Shown here: one piece after another, positions 60,076 through 64,000 of the stretch
How the letters are laid out: every line of letters begins with the position of its first letter
Numbering within the stretch: the first letter of the stretch is position 1
Assembly (NCBI GenBank): GCA_034142505.1
Contig: JAWZDV010000095.1
Coordinates: 42,509 to 106,508, forward strand
DNA: 64,000 nt
Reading direction: 5' to 3'
From: Hungatella_A sp034142505
GTDB lineage: Bacteria > Bacillota > Clostridia > Lachnospirales > Lachnospiraceae
Notes under the pieces: generated by a model
The model's database searches: none
Seen by the model: the letters and a program-made list of their open reading frames with translations, nothing else
What the model was told of the DNA's origin: nothing
Program-made: the position numbers and the translations under genes

Positions 60076-63000
60076 TTAGTCGTTGCCGTACAGCGTAACC
60101 AGTTTTGTCAGATAGTCATATCTCTCTTTTGCGTCAGCCTCATTCTTTGCGAACAGTGCTGCTGCTCTCTCCGGATTCTTCATAGCTAAGGATGCGTAAC
60201 GAACCTCACCCTTCAAGAAGTCCTGATAAGTCTCTAACTTCGGAGCCTTGCTGTCTAAGGAGAATTTCTTCTCAGCAGCCGGGTTGAAGCGGAAGTTGTT
60301 CCAGTATCCACACTCAACAGCCAGTTTCTCCTCGGTCTGAGCCTTGTCCATACCTTTCTTGATACCATGGTTGATACATGGAGCGTAAGCCAGGATTAAG
60401 GACGGTCCCGGATAAGCCTCTGCCTCGGCAATGGCTTTCACGGTCTGGGCATAGTCAGCGCCCATAGCGATCTGGGCAACGTATACATAACCGTAGCTCA
60501 TAGCGATACCAGCAAGATCTTTCTTCTTGGTATCCTTACCGCCGGCAGCGAACTGTGCAACCGCACCTGTCTTGGTAGCCTTGGAAGACTGACCGCCGGT
60601 GTTGGAGTAAACCTCAGTATCGAATACCATGATGTTGATGTCCTTGCCGCTTGCAAGTACATGGTCAACACCGCCGAAGCCGATATCATAAGCCCATCCG
60701 TCGCCACCGAATACCCACTGGGATTTCTTTCCTAAGAAATCTTTGTTCTTCACGATATCCTTGCAGGTCTCACACTCGATGCCCTCCAATGCGGCAACCA
60801 GCTTGTCTGTTGCGGCACCGTTGGTAGCGCCTACGCCGTAAGTATCTAAGTACTCCTTGCAGGCTGCTTTCACTTCTTCGCTGGACTCGTCGGAAGCCAT
60901 CACGGTCTCCACTTTTGCCTTTAAGCCATCACGGATTGCGTTCTGAGCCAGTAACATACCGTAACCGAACTCAGCGTTGTCCTCGAATAAGGAGTTATCC
61001 CATGCAGGACCCTGGCCCTTCGCGTTCACAGTGTATGGTGTGGACGGTGAAGAGTTACCCCAGATAGAAGAACATCCGGTTGCGTTGGCAATATACATTC
61101 TGTCACCGAATAACTGGGTGATCAATTTTGCGTAAGGTGTCTCGCCACAACCTGCACAAGCGCCTGAGAATTCAAGCAATGGCTGTTTGAACTGGCTTCC
61201 CTTTACGGTATTTACTTTGAATTTCGCGATAACTTCTTCCTTCTCCGGTAATGACTGGCCGAATTCGAAGATCGCCTGCTCGCCTAAGTTCTCCTCTAAG
61301 CCGCCCATGGTAAGAGCCTTCTCGCCCTTCTTGCCAGGACATACGTTGGCACAGGAGCCACATCCGGTACAGTCAAGAGCAGAGATGGAAATTGCAAACT
61401 TCATGCCTGGCATACCAGTCATATCAAGCATCTTCATATCTGCCGGAGCCTTTGCTGCCTCGTCAGCGGTCATAGCAACCGGACGAATCACTGCATGAGG
61501 ACATACATAGGAACAGAAGTTACACTGGATACAGTTGTCAGGATTCCAAACCGGAACCTTCACTGCGATACCACGTTTCTCATAAGCGGAGGAACCGGAT
61601 GGTGTGGAACCGTCCACATAATCTGTAAATGCGGAAACCGGTAAGTTGTTGCCCTCCTGAGCATTCACCTTGGACTGAATGTTGTTTACGAAATCAACAA
61701 CGTCTTTTCTTCCCTCGGTTACAACCTTGTAATCCAGACCTTCGTCCTCGCAGCTGCTCCAGCTGGCCGGAACCTCAACCTTTACGATTCCCTTCGCGCC
61801 GGCATCGATCGCTGCCCAGTTCTTCATAACGATATCTTCGCCCTTACGTCCGTAGGTAGCCTTGGCAGCTGCCTTCATCAGTTCATTTGCCTTCTCAGCA
61901 GGAATAATGCCGGTCAGTTCAAAGAATGCGGACTGAAGGATGGTGTTGATACGGGTCGGGCCCATGCCGGTCTCAATACCAATCTTCACACCGTCGATGG
62001 TGTAGAAGTTGATGTTGTGGTCAGCGATGAATTTCTTCACCTGTCCCGGTAAATGTTTCTCCAGAGCCTCCATATCCCACGGGCAGTTCAGTAAGAATGT
62101 ACCGCCGTCAACCAGCTCCTGAACCATGTTGTACTTGCGTACATATGCCGGGTTGTGGCATGCTACGAAGTTCGCCTGGCGGATTAAGTATGTGGACTTG
62201 ATCGGTGTATGTCCAAAACGTAAGTGAGACATGGTCACACCGCCGGATTTCTTGGAGTCATAGTCAAAATATGCCTGGGCATACATGTCTGTGTTGTCAC
62301 CGATGATCTTGATGGAGTTCTTGTTAGCGCCTACGGTACCGTCAGCGCCCAGACCCCAGAACTTACAGTTGGTGGTTCCCTCTGGTGTTGTCACAAGAGG
62401 AGCGCCCAGCTCCAGAGATAAGTTGGTCACGTCATCCACGATACCAACAGTGAATTTCTGTTTCTCATGGTTGCCGAAGACTGCAACGATCTGAGCCGGT
62501 GTGGTATCCTTGGAACCTAAACCGTAACGTCCTGTAAATACCGGAACCTGATCAAACTTGCTGCCCTTTAAGGCTGCAACAACGTCTAAGTATAACGGCT
62601 CGCCCAGAGAACCTGGCTCTTTGGTTCTGTCTAATACGGAGATCTGTTTTACCGTATCCGGAATCGCCTCGATCAACGCCTCAGCGCTGAATGGTCTGTA
62701 AAGACGAACCTTCACAACACCAACCTTGGCGCCGCCCTTTAACATGTAATCGATGGTCTCTTCAATGGTATCATTGACAGAACCCATAGCCACGATCACG
62801 TGCTCCGCGTCAGCTGCTCCGTAGTAGTTGAATAATTTGTAATCGGTACCGATCTTTGCGTTCACCTTGTCCATGTATTTCTGAACCGTTGCCGGCAATG
62901 CATCGTAGTACGGGTTACATGCCTCTCTTGCCTGGAAGAAGATGTCAGGGTTCTGAGCGGAACCTCTCTGGCATGGGTGGTTCGGATTCAGAGCGTTCTT

Positions 63001-63612
63001 ACGGAATGCGTCAACAGCATCCATATCTACCATCTCTTTTAAGTCCTCATAATCCCAGGTCTCAATCTTCTGAATCTCATGAGAAGTACGGAATCCGTCG
63101 AAGAAGTTGATAAATGGAACCTTGCCCTCGATTGCTGCCATATGAGCAACAACGGTTAAGTCCATAACTTCCTGTACACTGGATTCACATAACATAGCGC
63201 AGCCGGTCTGACGACATGCATAAACGTCGGAATGGTCACCGAAAATAGATAACGCATGGCTCGCAAGAGCACGGGCGGATACGTTGAATACGCCTGGAAG
63301 CTGCTCACCAGCGATTTTGTAAAGGTTTGGAATCATTAACAACAGACCCTGGGATGCGGTGTATGTGGTTGTCAATGCACCTGCTGCCAGAGAGCCATGT
63401 ACAGCGCCTGCCGCACCTGCCTCAGACTGCATCTCTGTAATCTGTACTGTCTGACCGAAGATATTGGTTCTTCCGTCTGTCGCCCACTCATCAGAAGCTT
63501 CTGCCATTGGTGAAGATGGGGTAATCGGATAGATAGCCGCTACATCAGTAAATGCGTATGACGCATGAGCTGCTGCATGGTTACCATCCATGGTTTTCAT
63601 TTTTCTTGCCAT
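60076..63612 (-). CDS. nifJ: Pyruvate:ferredoxin (flavodoxin) oxidoreductase
   Basis: 1178 residues, the single-chain homodimeric form. Converts pyruvate and CoA to acetyl-CoA, CO2 and reduced ferredoxin, the core of anaerobic fermentation. Domain I starts MDGNHAAAHASYAFTDVAAIYPITPSSPMAE. The ferredoxin-like domain holds two 4Fe-4S motifs, CIQCNFCSYVCP and CTGCGSCANVCP. The TPP domain has GDGWAYDIGFGGVDHVLASGKDINI and DTEVYSNTGGQ; GACAGCGETPYAKL supplies cysteines of the proximal cluster. ATG 63612 with AGGAGG at 8 nt. Codon use is smoother than in the neighbours, as for a highly expressed gene. Confidence 0.97.
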   Translation of the reverse strand: MARKMKTMDGNHAAAHASYAFTDVAAIYPITPSSPMAEASDEWATDGRTNIFGQTVQITEMQSEAGAAGAVHGSLAAGALTTTYTASQGLLLMIPNLYKIAGEQLPGVFNVSARALASHALSIFGDHSDVYACRQTGCAMLCESSVQEVMDLTVVAHMAAIEGKVPFINFFDGFRTSHEIQKIETWDYEDLKEMVDMDAVDAFRKNALNPNHPCQRGSAQNPDIFFQAREACNPYYDALPATVQKYMDKVNAKIGTDYKLFNYYGAADAEHVIVAMGSVNDTIEETIDYMLKGGAKVGVVKVRLYRPFSAEALIEAIPDTVKQISVLDRTKEPGSLGEPLYLDVVAALKGSKFDQVPVFTGRYGLGSKDTTPAQIVAVFGNHEKQKFTVGIVDDVTNLSLELGAPLVTTPEGTTNCKFWGLGADGTVGANKNSIKIIGDNTDMYAQAYFDYDSKKSGGVTMSHLRFGHTPIKSTYLIRQANFVACHNPAYVRKYNMVQELVDGGTFLLNCPWDMEALEKHLPGQVKKFIADHNINFYTIDGVKIGIETGMGPTRINTILQSAFFELTGIIPAEKANELMKAAAKATYGRKGEDIVMKNWAAIDAGAKGIVKVEVPASWSSCEDEGLDYKVVTEGRKDVVDFVNNIQSKVNAQEGNNLPVSAFTDYVDGSTPSGSSAYEKRGIAVKVPVWNPDNCIQCNFCSYVCPHAVIRPVAMTADEAAKAPADMKMLDMTGMPGMKFAISISALDCTGCGSCANVCPGKKGEKALTMGGLEENLGEQAIFEFGQSLPEKEEVIAKFKVNTVKGSQFKQPLLEFSGACAGCGETPYAKLITQLFGDRMYIANATGCSSIWGNSSPSTPYTVNAKGQGPAWDNSLFEDNAEFGYGMLLAQNAIRDGLKAKVETVMASDESSEEVKAACKEYLDTYGVGATNGAATDKLVAALEGIECETCKDIVKNKDFLGKKSQWVFGGDGWAYDIGFGGVDHVLASGKDINIMVFDTEVYSNTGGQSSKATKTGAVAQFAAGGKDTKKKDLAGIAMSYGYVYVAQIAMGADYAQTVKAIAEAEAYPGPSLILAYAPCINHGIKKGMDKAQTEEKLAVECGYWNNFRFNPAAEKKFSLDSKAPKLETYQDFLKGEVRYASLAMKNPERAAALFAKNEADAKERYDYLTKLVTLYGND

Positions 63613-63651
63613 TTGATTTTCCTCCTACAAATGTGAATATAGCATAGTTGG

Positions 63652-63674
63652 GTGCGCACGTAAAAATTGCGCAC
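63652..63674 (-). repeat. Inverted repeat in the nifJ leader
   Basis: GTGCGCA (63652-63658) and TGCGCAC (63668-63674) around a 9-nt centre, located in the transcribed leader between promoter and start. Candidate operator or mRNA hairpin; it does not match the Rex consensus. Confidence 0.55.
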
Positions 63675-63687
63675 TGACCTAGATAAT

Positions 63688-63715
63688 ATTATAACAATTA
63701 TTCAGGGAATTGCAA
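63688..63715 (-). promoter_or_regulatory. Promoter of nifJ
   Basis: TTGCAA (63710-63715) and TATAAT (63688-63693), 16-nt spacer, minus strand, about 70 nt before the start. Confidence 0.72.
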
Positions 63716-63759
63716 AGGAGAAAACGTGAAAATCGTGGATTATTTTAGATACAATCCAC

Positions 63760-63798
63760 AAAATAAGAGCAGTACGGATCAATACCGCCTGCTCTTAT
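63760..63798 (-). terminator. Terminator of the right-edge gene
   Basis: 10-bp perfect outer stem (63763-63772 with 63789-63798) followed by TTTG on the minus strand, just after the stop at 63804. Confidence 0.75.
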
Positions 63799-63803
63799 CT
63801 CAG

Positions 63804-64000
63804 TTACGATGTAAATGGGTTCGCCCCCACGGTCTCGGTCACGCCGCCCCCGGCCGGGGAAGGCGGTAAGGAAGACTGGGCTTTGGTGGACTCCGCCGGT
63901 CCGCCGGCTGCCTGGGTCGGAGCGGTTGTCGCTACCGGTCCCTCGTTCTGGGCTTTTGTCGTCTCAACCGGCGCTGTGGTCTCGCCCGGTCCCTCCGGCG
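63804..64000 (-). CDS. C-terminal end of a protein with Thr/Pro/Ala-rich tail, cut by window edge
   Basis: An open frame of 64 codons enters from the right edge and stops at TAA 63804-63806. All visible residues are low complexity (Pro, Thr, Ala, Gly, Glu; repeats around ETTAPVETTKAQ and ATTAPTQAA), ending VGANPFTS. Such tails occur on secreted or membrane-anchored proteins. The functional part lies outside the window. Confidence 0.65.
   Translation of the reverse strand, partial: PEGPGETTAPVETTKAQNEGPVATTAPTQAAGGPAESTKAQSSLPPSPAGGGVTETVGANPFTS

Overview
The window reads as chromosomal DNA of a spore-forming, strictly fermentative member of the Lachnospiraceae (Clostridium cluster XIVa type). 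The evidence is a complete sigma-G / sigma-E / SpoIIGA set, a YlmC/YmxH sporulation protein and a Spo0E-like peptide, a full-length pyruvate:ferredoxin oxidoreductase, a division and cell-wall cluster of Firmicutes type, strong AGGAGG ribosome sites with frequent TTG starts, and sugar ABC systems run by YesM/YesN-type two-component pairs. Most genes lie on the minus strand.

Layout. 1-652: an accessory gene cut by the left edge, with lower G+C by eye. 885-2608: ylmC and two small membrane proteins. 2767-5908: metNIQ methionine ABC importer behind a leader that encodes a 35-residue peptide with 12 methionines, followed by an intrinsic terminator. 5987-12650: M20 dipeptidase, YqeY, RF3, an esterase-like hydrolase, then coaBC and coaX diverging. 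12756-15194: sigG facing sigE-spoIIGA. 15415-28650: ftsZ, ftsQ, murA, ftsW/spoVE, murD, mraY, spoVD, ftsI, ftsL, rsmH, mraZ; the mra promoter carries four MraZ boxes on a 10-bp pitch. 28717-38175: Spo0E-like peptide, lgt, ychF, DUF1292, cobO, a UvrD helicase, gltX and an MBOAT/DHHW acyl-transfer pair.

38327-50190 is a carbohydrate island. On the minus strand are a beta-helix glycosidase resembling GH110 and two ABC permeases. On the plus strand are the solute-binding lipoprotein, a histidine kinase/AraC-type regulator pair and a three-gene ABC-2 exporter. 50197-52598: PanE-like reductase and cyclase-family hydrolase diverging from a GntR/FCD regulator, with a 14-bp palindrome in the promoter spacer. 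52710-56343: LTA-synthase-like sulfatase, DUF368 carrier-lipid flippase candidate, zinc-ribbon protein. 56465-59940: YtrA-type GntR, ABC ATPase and large permease. 60076-63612: nifJ. 63804-64000: end of a gene cut by the right edge.

The strongest candidate for an undescribed system is the methionine-rich leader peptide and terminator ahead of metNIQ, which looks like classical ribosome-mediated attenuation where an S-box or T-box would be expected. Also notable are a perfect 17-bp inverted repeat that puts the ylmC ribosome site in a hairpin loop, a 36-bp tandem repeat shared by a peptidase coding region and the spoVD-mraY gap, and a spoIIG promoter with the unusually long spacer and a 0A box. 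I saw no tRNA, rRNA, CRISPR array or insertion sequence. All calls are by eye from sequence; none was confirmed by a database search.
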